From NCBI GenBank assembly GCA_022457155.1, contig JAJGOT010000058.1:930001-994000 (forward strand): a stretch of DNA of 64,000 nt, given 5' to 3'. The DNA is from Cladopsammia gracilis (taxonomy: Eukaryota; Cnidaria; Anthozoa; Scleractinia; Dendrophylliidae). Made by a program: the position numbers and the translations under genes. The notes beneath the pieces are model-generated. The model made no database searches and was not told where the DNA came from. It saw only the letters and a list, made by a program, of their open reading frames with translations. Positions 1 to 11,184 of the stretch are shown here, piece by piece (position 1 is the first letter of the stretch; each line of letters opens with the position of its first letter).

Positions 1-538
1 TACATAAACCTTTTAAAATTACAAAATTAAATTTCAAATTCTTTTTAAATGGATGTTTACCTTTGCAAGTGAATAATCGATTGTTATTATTCGACACAGC
101 ATTTAAGAGTGCGAATACGCGCCAAACGAGTGCAAAAATGACACGTTTACAATCTTTTGACCATGCGAAGGAGAAACACTTTCAAAAACGTAGATTTGGG
201 AGAAGATATATAATAAACAATTTATTCAGAGCAAATAGTTTTGTAATACGGCTACACTTTTTCACTCGTCAATATTCATTTTTTTTCTCGTCTGAAGGCC
301 CGAAAGAATACAAACTAACTCGTAAAAATACCCAGCCGTATTACTCAACTTTCCGCTGAATAACCTCTATATATTGATATAAATGTTAGACCTTCCAACA
401 GTCTGTCTAAATATTCCATCACTAATAAATTTAAACGTCACCATCACTGAAAATCCTATACTTCTGTAACGTCAGTCGTAAAAAGCTATTACTTCATGCT
501 TAACTTTACAAGCAGGAGTATAAGGAGCACATATCCAG
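1..538. other. 3' flank of the first synaptotagmin gene
   Basis: AT-rich, no gene. TTTATT at 221-226 is an AATAAA polyadenylation signal on the minus strand, about 315 bases after the synaptotagmin stop, so part of this is probably its 3'UTR. Confidence 0.4.
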
Positions 539-3500
539 TCATGTTTTAACCAGTGGATGCCACTGAGCGATTGGTTTTCTTGGGGTTGTCATCATACAGT
601 TCCAGTGATGCAGGCCAATGCTAGTCTGAGCATCAGGGCCTACAATACACTTGCCGATGGTCCGAATCTGTGGTCGCTTCCCTTCATCAGTGTTGGAGTC
701 GAGAGCTCGCACGAGTAAGCTGATGTCGCTCAAGCGATCGATCGGTACATCAAATACAAATGCTTCATTGTAGACTGGAAGAAGGGTGTTTCTCGCTACC
801 GAGGTCTTTGTTTTCTTTATTTGTCTACCGGCCAACATGAGGGAAACTTTAACAAACGGATCTGGAAAAATTAAATTAATACGTGTTGAGATAGAATGCC
901 AGCAACTTCTAGCAATGCGTGAAGGGTATTATTTTGGAACTCGCTTAGAGAATGCGTCCTGGGTACTGAACAAAACCTGCTAAAAGAAATCCCATTTCAT
1001 ACGCACCGAAACAAATTTACTTACATAATTAGTCCTCCCCCACCCCTACTTCCTTTGGCAAGGTCCTTCTCATGTTGGGAGAATTGTCACACAGCAGTTT
1101 TGACAACAATAAGGAAATAAAGGATACAATTTCTACTCTACATGTACAGTTCAAGGAATATTGGGTTTTACTTGGAAAAGCATGCGCAAGTAATTAAATA
1201 TGTATATATTTTTTTTAAACTTAAACAGGAAGTTCCGGTATAAAAGGAGCCTGGCCGCCATTTTCACCTTCAGTTGTCCACTACTAAACAAGCAACATGC
1301 GTCATTAAACAGTTAAACATGTTTACATGTTTTGAAATCTAGTTTAACTGGATTTTTAGTCTCTATCTTGAACGTTTTTGAATCAGTGTATGTGACTCAA
1401 ACTACCCGGAATGGTAATAAAAGTCAATAAAGTTTGTTTTAGTAAAGATGTTTAAACTAAACAACGTTTAAACATGTTTAAAGGGGCAGTATCACGAGGT
1501 TCCATGGGCGGCACTGTTCACTATTCTTGCACTGGAATTTTGGACATATCACTGTGGAAAGTGATTTTTTCGTTCTTCCGGCTATCAAAACGGATTTTTT
1601 GATTCAACAAATACCTCCACTTCTCGACGGCCTTTTTGAATTTGCGGAATCAAACTTGAAAACGTGGGCCGACGTTCTCAAGTTTCGACCTCGTGATACT
1701 GCCCCTTAAAGGCTGGTTCTCATATAATCGTCCCGGTCGTCCCGGTCGTCCGAGTCGTTTCAAAAAGTGCACAGACGACCGGGACGATTATATGAGAACA
1801 CGTCTGAGACGACCCGGGACGACCGCAAACGACCCGGACGACTGGGACGATCGCGGTCGCTTGGATAGAACTGTGTTCTATCCGGACGACTGGGACGATC
1901 GTGAAAAATCGGGGACGATCATATGAGAACTACTCTCAGGCGACCAGGACGACTGGGGCGATCGAAGCGACCCAAATCTACCCCAGATTGCAGTATTATT
2001 GCCCAAAACATGTTGTCGGACACAGTTTACGACTGCGCTATTGACGTTCGAGACGACCGGGACGATCATATGAGAACCCAAATCGCTTGAGTCGTCCGAA
2101 TCGTCTGAGTCGTTTGCAAAAATGTTTTGAAACGACTCGGACGACCGGGGCGACCGGGACGATTATATGAGAACCAGCCTTTAAGCGGTGGTGTGAACGG
2201 GGTATAAGACCATTACTGACAAAAGTTGGAAAAACAAATATAGGGCCTGGTCGCACTACAGTCAAAAACAAAAATTAGCCCGTGCAAAAATCGAGGAAAA
2301 CAAAAGAAACCGCTCCGGTGGGACACTATTTTTGTGGAATGTTTTTGTTTTTATGTCATTTTGCACGGGCTCAATTTTGTTTTTGACTGTAGTGCGACCA
2401 GGCCCATAGTCACCATAGTACTATTATTTTATGGACTTTTGTTTTTAATTTTGTTCAGGGCCTGGTCGCACTACAGTCAAAAACAAATTAGCCCGTGCAA
2501 AATGACATAAAAACAAAAACATTCCACAAAAAGCGTGTCCCACGGGAGCGGTTTCTTTTGTTTTCCTCGATTTTTGCACGGGCGGATTTTTGTTTTTGAC
2601 TGTAGTGCGACCAGGCCCTTAGGCAATATCTTGGTTTGATGAGATTTGTGAAGCAAATTTTATTAATAGGACGCTCTTGTCAACCATCTATTTTCTTTGA
2701 AGACATAAAATCATCAGTAAATTTAGAGGTTTTAGAGATTTGAAGGATACCTTCTTAAAACTAAAGTATCTCTTTAAGAAATTGGTAACTGGTCATTGGT
2801 TCAACAACTGTTGAAAACGAGGTCTTTTCAATATAGTGTTTCTTCATACGATATTTCTACGATATTGATTTTGCAAACATAGCTCCAGGCCCTTTAACTG
2901 CCGAAAGGCCAAGTTGACAGTCCTCAGAATATTTATCATGAAAAACGACAGCGCATAAGCAAATAAGATATGTTACGTGTATAACGAACCAGTGAATAAT
3001 GTTTTCGCGCGCTCTGATTGGCTTATCACGGGTTTATTTCGGTGTAAAAACCTGTGACTTTTTCCTTTGTTTTCTACCTTTGTTGTCTTGCACTCTATTG
3101 TTTCAATACCATTTATATTCTTTGTTTTACGTCACTCGTGAGTTGGCAGGTTTTTACTCCGAGGATGAGCCCTTATCACACTCCGCAGATTGTATTTGCT
3201 ATTCACCCCCCAGGCACTGTGTCCTACGTTTCGAGAGCGAGTTTTTCCCTTCGATTTTTTTAACAAGGGGCTGGCTAACGAATGGTGTGGTATATCTTAA
3301 AACAATTATTCACCTCAACGTCGGTGAATAGTGGTAGATATTTATCTCGCCGCTTCGTGGCAAGGCAAATATTCACCACTGTTCACCTCCACTTCGATGA
3401 ATACTTTTTCACCTACAGCAAAGACCTTGGAAGTCTATAAAGTCGGTTTCAAATCATAAAGCGCCGAGGAAAGTGTAATTCACACAAGCTTTGTAATCAG

Positions 3501-6500
3501 CGGCATAACGCAATAGCAGTCGCGTGCGATCCTTTTGATATAATTGTGCAGTGAAGTGTGTCGGGAGACTAATTTGAATTGGAAATTGAAAAAGCTTGTG
3601 GTGACTAATAAAATAACAACACCTTACACAACACCTGAATTTACATGACAGCGGTGTAGAAACCGGAACTTATTCGAACCTTACACCGAGTCAAAATACG
3701 CTTTCTACGTGTACAAAGAGCGATAAGGATTGAGGGAGTTACTTAGAGTCTGCAGGTGGAAAATTTAATTTACACTCACTACATTTATGGCTGCAGAGAT
3801 GAGCAAGGCACCCGACGAGAACGAACATCAATTTCAATCATTTCAAGCAATCGATGAAGTGGAAATTCAGGCCCCTATTGTCGGCTACGAAGTCGTGGAG
3901 GCGAGAAAACGATTCACAGTGTACCAGATCTCTGTCCAACTGGGAAACGAGCGAAACTGGTATGTTTTTCGAAGGTATTCCGACTTCGTTCGCATGGACG
4001 AAGGATTGCGGAAACTCTTTAGCGACTTCCACGGCGTTCTACCACCTAAAAAGTATTTTGGAGATAACTTTGATCCAAATTTTATTGAACTGCGAAAGCA
4101 GGGTTTACAGGAGTACATCGACAATGTTTTAGTACGACAGGATACAATTTCAGCGCAACCCGCTTTGGACTTCTTTTGCTTTGACGATCCACCTGGGCCT
4201 TACGACAGTATTGAAGAGAGTAGAGCATTTATTGAATCGTTAGAAGACACTGTCAGCGACATGAGGAACAGACAGAACGAGCTGGCATCGGAGATCAGGC
4301 TTATAAAATCGCAGCTTCGCCAGTCACAAGCACAGAAGCAGGCACTGCTAATCGCGTTACGATCGGAGCGAGTGTTGAACGGAAAACCATCACACGATAA
4401 TGACGATGTACAACTGCTGTCCGAGTACGCGAGACTACCAGAGGTGGCACGACTTGACTTTCAGCTCTTCTCCAGAAGTAATTTAAGAATTGACGAGGAA
4501 ACGTCGCGAAAAACTCATCATTTAAGATCAAATCGATTTCCTACTTCAACAGCGGCGAGCCAGTGGGATCTAAGAGTTGAAACGGCATCGGGTTTGGCTA
4601 AACGAACATCTCCTTTGGCGGGAAGGCGAGCGCGCTCCACTTCCGATCTGTCACATTCATCGAATTATAGAAAACGAAACATCACACATTTGCCTTCAAA
4701 ATCCAACAGCCGTGAAAATTTGACTTTATTAAATAAATTTATGACACAAAGCACCGAAGCACTACAATATATACGGAACAGCGTAAGGCAAAAACTAGGG
4801 ACAGCAGAGGACGAATCTACTACAACAACAAACAACTAAAAACGAAATAAAACGTGGATTAGGAACTTTGTTTTCAATAATCATTCAGTTTCATTGAGTT
4901 GCAGCCAAGTGGAAACGAAGAACAAAGAAATGAAAATTCGCATTTCATTTTAGAGTAATTTTCTAAAAGGTTCCAGGAATATGCAATGAATATATTTACA
5001 TTTTAAGGTATTGGCTAAAATTTTAAAAAAGTCAATTTTATGAAAGGTCATTGATGTTAAAAATTTAGAAAATGAAAACTACAAAGCTGATGATAGTTTT
5101 ATATAATGAATCACAAACCATTAGAATCAAAGTCAATTTATGACTGATGAAAATGAATTCATATTGTAATATAGTTCAAGAAAGACAAATACATTGTTGT
5201 TGAAATGACCAGAAATTTCTATAAATTTACCATGAGCATTAGGCAGCTTCAAGGTATTTTTTTCTCACTTAAAAATACCTGAATATTTATTTGCCAGATT
5301 GTAGGGAAAACACTACAAATGAGAAAATGAAATAAGACAAAACATTCCAGACGTAAACACCACGTTCAGTTTTTCATACATGTAATGTAATATAATAATT
5401 AATTTGGATGCGCCCTCCACTTACATCTTTCAGACTTGACTCTTACAGACATGAAACTTCAAAAAAACGACCTCAAAACCCCTATTCTGAACTTACTAAA
5501 AGATTTTCGCGTGGCAAAAACTCGAAGTTAAGTGATTGAATAATTTCCGGCTTTTTACATAATTAAGAATTATTAAAATGCACATTGGCCACTTTGCCTG
5601 TAGGTATAAACGGGTAAAATCGTTTACTTATTGTGACGCAGTTTCATTCTATTCCATAGCAAGGCAAGAAATTGTCCTTTAAAATACTCCAGCTTAGAGA
5701 CGTCGTACAAGAATAACTGAGAATTGACGCAGACATTTAGATTTTTTGTTCTCATTAGATAGTAATCGAATGAAAAAAAAAACGCTATCGAGCTCGAAGC
5801 ACATAATGTTGTTCAAACAAAATAAAAAAAAGAGGCGGATAGACTCGTTTCTATTGAGTGAATTTAATCTGATTAAAGTCGAAGAATCTTCTTCTTTGAA
5901 TAATCATGCGATTTAACAAAATAAAATCGGTTTTTTTTTAGGCGAAAACGTATACTATGGCCGAGGTATATACACCGCGCAACACTGCGAGCATATTTAT
6001 GCAGCGACTAAACTGCTTTTGTGTCCAGTACACCTGAATACACAAAGACGCATCATATCCCAGTTTACTATTTCAATCCCAACTTCAAATTCTCCGTACT
6101 AAATTGACATACATTTCTTTTAACTCTTGTGCTGAGAATTTAGTGGCAAATCAGGACACTCATCGCCCAGTTAGATAGTCATATGATGATAATTAAGATG
6201 ATGATGATGATGTTGATGATGATGTGACACGTCTGACCGACTATATCCTGATATTGTTAGGAGAAAACAGCTCTTCATCATAGTTGTTAGGCATTAGAAA
6301 TAGTATTGCATAATAGAATGCACGAGAATTTTCTAATGAAAAACAAACAAAACATTTCATGCCATAGTAGGTTTGTGGGTAGGTAGGTAATATTTATTTT
6401 CCACGGCAATAAAACTTCAGCAGGGATGTCTTTCAAGTTGCTGTAGCCATAAATTAGGGACTTGATGCCAACAAAATGCTGTTAACTTGAATCATGTAAA

Positions 6501-9500
6501 ATGTAAAATATTTCTAGAATTGTTAACGATTTGAGCCCGTGAGTATCAGCAGTCCGTCGGGTGTGATCACCTGTGAAAAGGTCTTCTGGTGTGGTTGGGG
6601 CAAAAGAAAACTCGGTGAGCGAAGTTCCCCTCGGCCCGTTTCGAACTAAAAAAAACATGAAGTATGTAACTTTACTCACTTGGAAAAACGTCAGGAAAGG
6701 TATTTCTTGAAAGTCTTGCTTTCAGTACGACAAATGTGAGCCTGTTTGTGGTGGGAAGGTAGCACAGGGAGACCAGTATCTCTCCTGCACGGGACAACGT
6801 CTCCTCCTATAAAACCATAAATAATAAGAGTTAATAGATTTCACACTAGGAAAATTACACGAAATATCTCAGTTTGGTTAAGTGAATTGCTTTGATCAAT
6901 CAATCAATCAATCAAAAACTAAAAAAAGTATAAAACAAGGTAGGATTTCACTAAAAGAAGTCAAAAGTTATACAACCACTCAATTAGGCTTGACTCAAGG
7001 AAAAGGTATTTTTGTAGTTTATTAATTTACAGTCGAACCTCTCCTTACGGACACCTCTCTATTACGGACAGTTCTCTTGGTCCCGAAATGACACCAAAAT
7101 TCATACAATCCCTACCTCTATAATACGGACACCTCTATAATGCGAACACTTTGGTCTGTCCCTTTGGTGTCGGTATTAAGGAGGATCGACTGTACTCCAT
7201 TCGAGGATATTTACATTTTTTGTTAATTTATTTATACATACTTCACAATATAAGGAGGTGCAAAATAAAGCAAAATAAAAATATATATATTTTAATATGC
7301 TAGGAAGGCAAATCAGGAATGGAGAAGGGAATAGTATATAGTAAGAACTAATTATGGCCCTTAAACTAAGTTTTATTATTTATACACATCATGTGTATAA
7401 ATTTCAATGTTGATGCTTTTTTCATACTAGTAGCTCATTGACAGAAATAATAATAATCATCTTTATGATTATTATTATTATTATTAGATTATTATTATGA
7501 TGATTATTTATGATTATTATTACTAGTGAACGAGTATACAAGGGCTCCCGAGGGGGTTTAAAACCGGTCTGCTTTATACCCTGTTATCTCAGCCTACACA
7601 TTTGCAACATGGCGAGACATGTTGAATGCTATAGGACAAGTTGCTGTCTTAAAGGTGATGTTAAATGGGACGAATCGCAACGACGAAATTAACGACAGGT
7701 ATGTTACACGAAACAACTTGAGTAAAATTCATGTTTTTGAGTTGCAAGTTTATTGAAGCTAAATCAAAAACTCGCAACGAAAAACTTGCGAAAATGATCC
7801 GCGCACCCACGTTGCGCAAAAAATCGTCGTAGTGCGAATCGTCCCGTGTAACATCACCTTAAAATGAACTTGAAAAAATGCTACCAGTGGTAATGTTCTT
7901 AATTGAGATTTGCGCACGGGGTTCAAGAGACCTAAAGATATGGGGAATAATAAAAAGACCTGTTCCTGAATTCTACAAGTCTGTATTCATGTTTAAAAAA
8001 TTGTGAGATGTGATAAATATCAGTTGCAAAGGGTGGAGAAAAAGACTGGTGACTTTAGGGAACACGAGCCTGAAAAGTTAAGGACTGGTTGAAGCCTTCA
8101 TTTTTGGTCACAAATGTTCCCAGAATGTATACAATATAGCATCAATTTTCCGGGGGGAAATGTTGCTGCTTTGGCGCGAGGTTGCGCTCTCGCCGCAATT
8201 GCTGTGGCTCATGTTTGATTTAATATTATTGTTAAGTTGGAAAAGGTCATGTCATTCATCAAAACAGGCATCATTTTAAAAGTGTTTATTGTACTTCTTT
8301 GACAACCACACCTGTATTTTATTAAATATTTCAGCATTTCTTGTTCAATTTGGAATCCAAGCAATTGATAAATTTAGGCGTCCAGAATGCACCAGATTGC
8401 ATCTCCGAGTACTCCAATTATCAAAATTTTTCGGCGGGGGGGGGGGGGGGGGGCATGCCCCCGAACCCCCCTACATTGTCACGCCTTCGGCGCTCCTGAT
8501 GGGCGCTAACACGCCCATATTGTCACTATAAAAATTGCTTCGGCCCCCTCTTTATAGATTTCCTGGATCCGCCCCTGATTGCAAAAATAGTTTCGCTTGT
8601 TCTTTCTCTGTGTCCAATATTAATCAACTTATAAATAAATATAATTTAAATAAATAATACAATTAATTTAGGGAAAACAGCTTTGCTCACCTTTAATAGA
8701 AATACATCTTTCTTTATATCCTTGCACACGGATACATCTGTATACTCGTTTAACTGGTCATTCTCTCCGAATGAATAAAACACTTCTCCAATGGAGTGAT
8801 GCCGAGAGAAGCCATCGAAGCTAAACAAACAACACTGTAATGTACGTTCGGGCAGCTCGGAAAAACCAATATCAAATTCAAATTCTTCGTTATAAACTGG
8901 ATTGCAGTTGGAATAATGTACTTTTGTCTGATGTTTTTCCACTCGCTCCGGTAGTAGATAGAGTTCAGCGTAGTTTGTGCTGTGAATGGGTGGCAAATCG
9001 TGCGCGGCAACTAGGGTGACGCGCAGCGACTCCGCATCAGTGTCATAACTAATGTTAAATTCCAATTTCCCAAGATTAAGACGCGGTTCGCTGCTTTCCG
9101 AATCGGACGAGGTAAAGTTGTTATTTTTCTTCCAAGATTCCACGTCTGACAAGTTGATTTCAGATGCTGAGCTGTCGGATCGCATCAGAGGCTGATGTCG
9201 TCGCTGTTGGCGCGTCGGCTTGAAATCGCGTTCCGATATGCTTGGTGCGCGAGGCTGCGGAACGCTTTTTGGCGGTGCTTTGCTTGGCGCATTATCAGTC
9301 TTGGATTTAAACCACAGAACTTTGTACAACAGCAAAATGAATATTCCTAGTAAAAGTACAGCACATGCGATTGCAAAACCAATCGCAACTTTGACCTTGA
9401 CTTTGTCTGAAAGAAAAAAAAACAAACCGTGTTAAAATTGCAAGCTGAAAAAAAGTTGTGTACATTAACTTTAGAAATAAATTAGCTTATTCACCATGAG

Positions 9501-9606
9501 TACACTCAGTTATCAGCTGTTGCAGACGCGAGTGTAAAGAAGCATTGTAGTTGAAGCTTTCGCCTGTTTGAATAGCTTCAACTTCGTTTGATGATCCAGT
9601 GAGCAT
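539..9606 (-). CDS. Synaptotagmin-like protein, four coding exons, degenerate calcium sites
   Basis: Coding exons, in minus order: 9606-9495, 9406-8691, 6806-6680 and 861-539; they join in frame to 425 codons plus TGA. Introns have GTGAAT, GTGAGC and GTGAGT donors and CAG, TAG and CAG acceptors with matching phases. Order: short luminal N-terminus with an N-A-S glycosylation sequon, one membrane helix (VAIGFAIACAVLLLGIFIL), a Ser-rich linker, C2A, then C2B starting GEILVSLCYLPTTNRLTFVV and ending with the synaptotagmin WHxL motif (QWHPL). In C2A the usual SDPY is TNYA and the second loop reads FSFDGFSRHH. In C2B SDPY is PNPF and the loop reads LDSN, so most Ca2+-binding Asp are missing. The family tethers vesicles and binds phospholipids and SNAREs; this member is probably calcium-independent, closest in feel to Syt4/11/12 classes. 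The start is uncertain: the frame stays open upstream of 9606. SNX16 lies in its third intron. Confidence 0.86.
1478..1709. mobile_element. TTAA-type MITE with AGGGGCAGTATCACGAGG ends
   Basis: Starts TTAA then AGGGGCAGTATCACGAGG; ends CCTCGTGATACTGCCCC then TTAA. The inside is unique and non-coding. A related element is at 30040-30399. Its right end abuts the next element at the same TTAA. Confidence 0.7.
1706..2184. mobile_element. piggyBac-like MITE with internal GACGACCGG repeats
   Basis: Exact TTAA at both sides (1706-1709, 2181-2184). Terminal inverted repeats of about 60 bases start AGGCTGGTTCTCATATAATC. The interior contains several degenerate copies of GACGACCGGGACGAT and ATATGAGAAC in both orientations. 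No transposase. Confidence 0.85.
2243..2405. mobile_element. Palindromic MITE, copy 1
   Basis: About 163 bases, nearly a full palindrome. Ends GGGCCTGGTCGCACTACAG and its complement; a central asymmetric segment gives orientation. Confidence 0.8.
2458..2618. mobile_element. Palindromic MITE, copy 2, opposite orientation
   Basis: Same element as at 2243-2405, inserted 53 bases away in reverse orientation, as shown by the order of the CCGCTCCGGTGG-like central segment. Confidence 0.8.
3787..4839 (+). CDS. SNX16: Sorting nexin 16-like PX-domain protein, intronless
   Basis: 350 aa, one exon, ATG at 3787 (ATGGCTGCAGAG). The PX domain spans about residues 27-137. It has the phosphoinositide-binding RRYSDF (62-67), the proline loop LPPKKYFG (85-92) and the helix ELRKQGLQEY (101-110). 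Immediately after it come DDPPGPYDS and EESRAF, a junction I recognise as typical of SNX16, then a coiled coil (about 145-195) and a Ser/Arg-rich tail. SNX16 binds PI3P on early and late endosomes and self-associates through the coiled coil; it acts in endosomal sorting. The tail after residue 200 does not resemble the vertebrate protein. The gene has no introns and sits on the opposite strand inside a synaptotagmin intron; this could be an old retrocopy or lineage-wide intron loss. A polyadenylation signal follows the stop closely. Confidence 0.93.
   Translation: MAAEMSKAPDENEHQFQSFQAIDEVEIQAPIVGYEVVEARKRFTVYQISVQLGNERNWYVFRRYSDFVRMDEGLRKLFSDFHGVLPPKKYFGDNFDPNFIELRKQGLQEYIDNVLVRQDTISAQPALDFFCFDDPPGPYDSIEESRAFIESLEDTVSDMRNRQNELASEIRLIKSQLRQSQAQKQALLIALRSERVLNGKPSHDNDDVQLLSEYARLPEVARLDFQLFSRSNLRIDEETSRKTHHLRSNRFPTSTAASQWDLRVETASGLAKRTSPLAGRRARSTSDLSHSSNYRKRNITHLPSKSNSRENLTLLNKFMTQSTEALQYIRNSVRQKLGTAEDESTTTTNN
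4846..4851 (+). promoter_or_regulatory. Polyadenylation signal AATAAA after SNX16
   Basis: AATAAA lies seven bases after the TAA of the SNX16-like gene. A 3'UTR this short would be unusual, so further signals downstream may also be used. Confidence 0.4.
4852..6679. other. Rest of the synaptotagmin intron, nothing coding
   Basis: AT-rich. A GAT-rich microsatellite lies at about 6184-6222. I see no gene, RNA or clear element. Confidence 0.4.
6807..8690. other. Synaptotagmin intron 2 with repeats
   Basis: Holds an ATCA tetranucleotide run (6897-6915), a pogo-like MITE (7030-7192), a GAT/ATT microsatellite (7446-7525) and an 18-base G run (8436-8453) in a repeat that ends in TCCTGGATCCGCCCCTG. 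No coding signal. Confidence 0.5.
7030..7192. mobile_element. pogo/Tigger-like MITE
   Basis: TA target duplication flanks CAGTCGAACCTCTCC at the left and GGATCGACTG at the right. The interior repeats TACGGACACCTCT. Related copies: 10432-11184, about 26125 and about 45950. Confidence 0.7.
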
Positions 9607-9691
9607 CGAAAAAATAGAGCCGCATCCCCGCTCGATGTTCGATGATTGTAGCTCAATTCTGAACCAGCCCTCGTTGATGTCAACAAAGAAG
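9607..9691 (-). other. Possible N-terminal extension of the first synaptotagmin exon
   Basis: Upstream of the ATG at 9606 the frame is open back to a TAA at 9706-9708. It reads protein-like (for example YSFFVDINEGWFRIEL and IERGCGSIFS). A CAG acceptor at 9694-9692 (minus) could begin an exon at 9691. If so, the luminal domain is longer and the true first exon lies further upstream, where I could not find it. Confidence 0.4.
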
Positions 9692-10431
9692 CTGTAACGC
9701 TTGGCTTAATCAACAAAACCCTCTTGATAGAGTGAAAGATGACAACCGTGAACAGAACTCTGTCAGGTTATTCAACGGTCAGTGATCATGAAGTCAGACC
9801 TTTTGTGTAGTCACGACAACTGAATTAAATCTGTTAAACAATACAACATGACAAGCGTTATTTGTCTTGAAAATATTTAAATCTTTAGACGCTTCGAGTA
9901 TATTGCAGAGCCAGAATTTTCTACTCGGGCCTGCTTAATATTTTTTTTTTGCTTCACAAACTTCGAAAAGCAATCTCTCCAACGAAGTAGTAAAAAGGAT
10001 CTTTTTTAAAGTCTTATTCACTACAAAGGATTTGTACTTTGCTTAGCTCCTATGATGTATTACACGTTTGTATAAAGTATTATTGTCAAAAGACATTACG
10101 ATTGAATGACGCCGATTAATATAATCATGCATAATATAAAAAACGTCAACCACAAAATATTCGCCAGTGTATAACAGACAACAAAACCGACGCCGTTATA
10201 AGCGTTGCCTCTTATGAGTGCAGCCGATAAACACGTAATCAGAGCTTCTTTAGTAACTGCCGCCTTGCGTCCAATCTACTTACTATTAACTTCAAACTCT
10301 GATTTTAAAACTTCGTTAAATCTTTGATATTTCAATAAAAATCACCAAAAACTTCACACAATATCACATAAATCTACAAACTAACGGAGGCATTTTTGGA
10401 TTGTTTGAAACGTTAACGAGATAATTGAATA

Positions 10432-11184
10432 CAGTCGAACTGCTCTCCTTACGGACACCTCTCTATTACGGACAGTTTCCTATGTCCCGACAAAATTCTC
10501 ACATATTTTCTTTCAAAAAACCTCTATAATACGGACTCTCTCTAATACGGACAACGGACACTAAATCTCGGCCCCAAAGAGCAAATTCAAATTAACCTCT
10601 TTATTACGGACACTCCGGTGATCAGGTGATGATAGTTTTATGTAATACAATTTCCTGATTGTGGTTACAAACAATTATCGAAAGACGTTTCCAGAATTGA
10701 CTTTATATGTACTTTTTTTACATGCAGCATTTCGTTGTAGCTCCTTTCGTTTCAGAACAGTGGTTCGTATACAGTATGTTGCTGAGATGAAGTACGCTAC
10801 TGAGAGACAGTGTCTCAATGCTGTATATTAATCAATTTAGATGCAGTTGAAAAACCTGTGTGGGCCTGTTTTTAGTGAACACTTAAAACTGTCAATGGAG
10901 TCTTTAAAGTGACGTCATCATGGCGACCTCTATAATACGGCAGTAAGAGTGCACCTCTTTGGAACCTCTAATTTCATTGGTCCTGGATGAGGTACACCTC
11001 CATTGTTTTTAGGGCCAGGGTCCATTGTTCTTGTGTTTGTTCTATTCGGTTTTATTTGCCAATCCTGTGAGGCGTTACGAATGGTGCACTTTGACTTAAT
11101 ACGCTTGAATACGGACACCTCTCTAATACGGACACTTTGCTTAGTCCCTTCGGTGTCCGTATTAGAGAGGTTCTAACTCCGCTG
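10432..11184. mobile_element. pogo/Tigger-like element, longer copy
   Basis: Begins CAGTCGAACTGCTCTCC after TA and ends with the inverted GTCCGTATTAGAGAGG motif. The middle is unique and has no transposase frame, so it is non-autonomous. Confidence 0.6.

Larger units (their letters stand above)
862..3786. other. Synaptotagmin intron, repeat-filled
   Basis: Part of the large third intron of the synaptotagmin gene, upstream of SNX16. It holds four MITEs (1478-2618). The remainder shows no coding signal; 3301-3420 contains short inverted repeats of TTCACCTC-type sequence. Confidence 0.5.

Noticed and set aside
1693..2271. Open frames rich in Arg/Asp/Pro (RPGRPGRPSRF and others)
   Set aside because: They are translations of the TTAA-flanked MITE and its GACGACCGG blocks.
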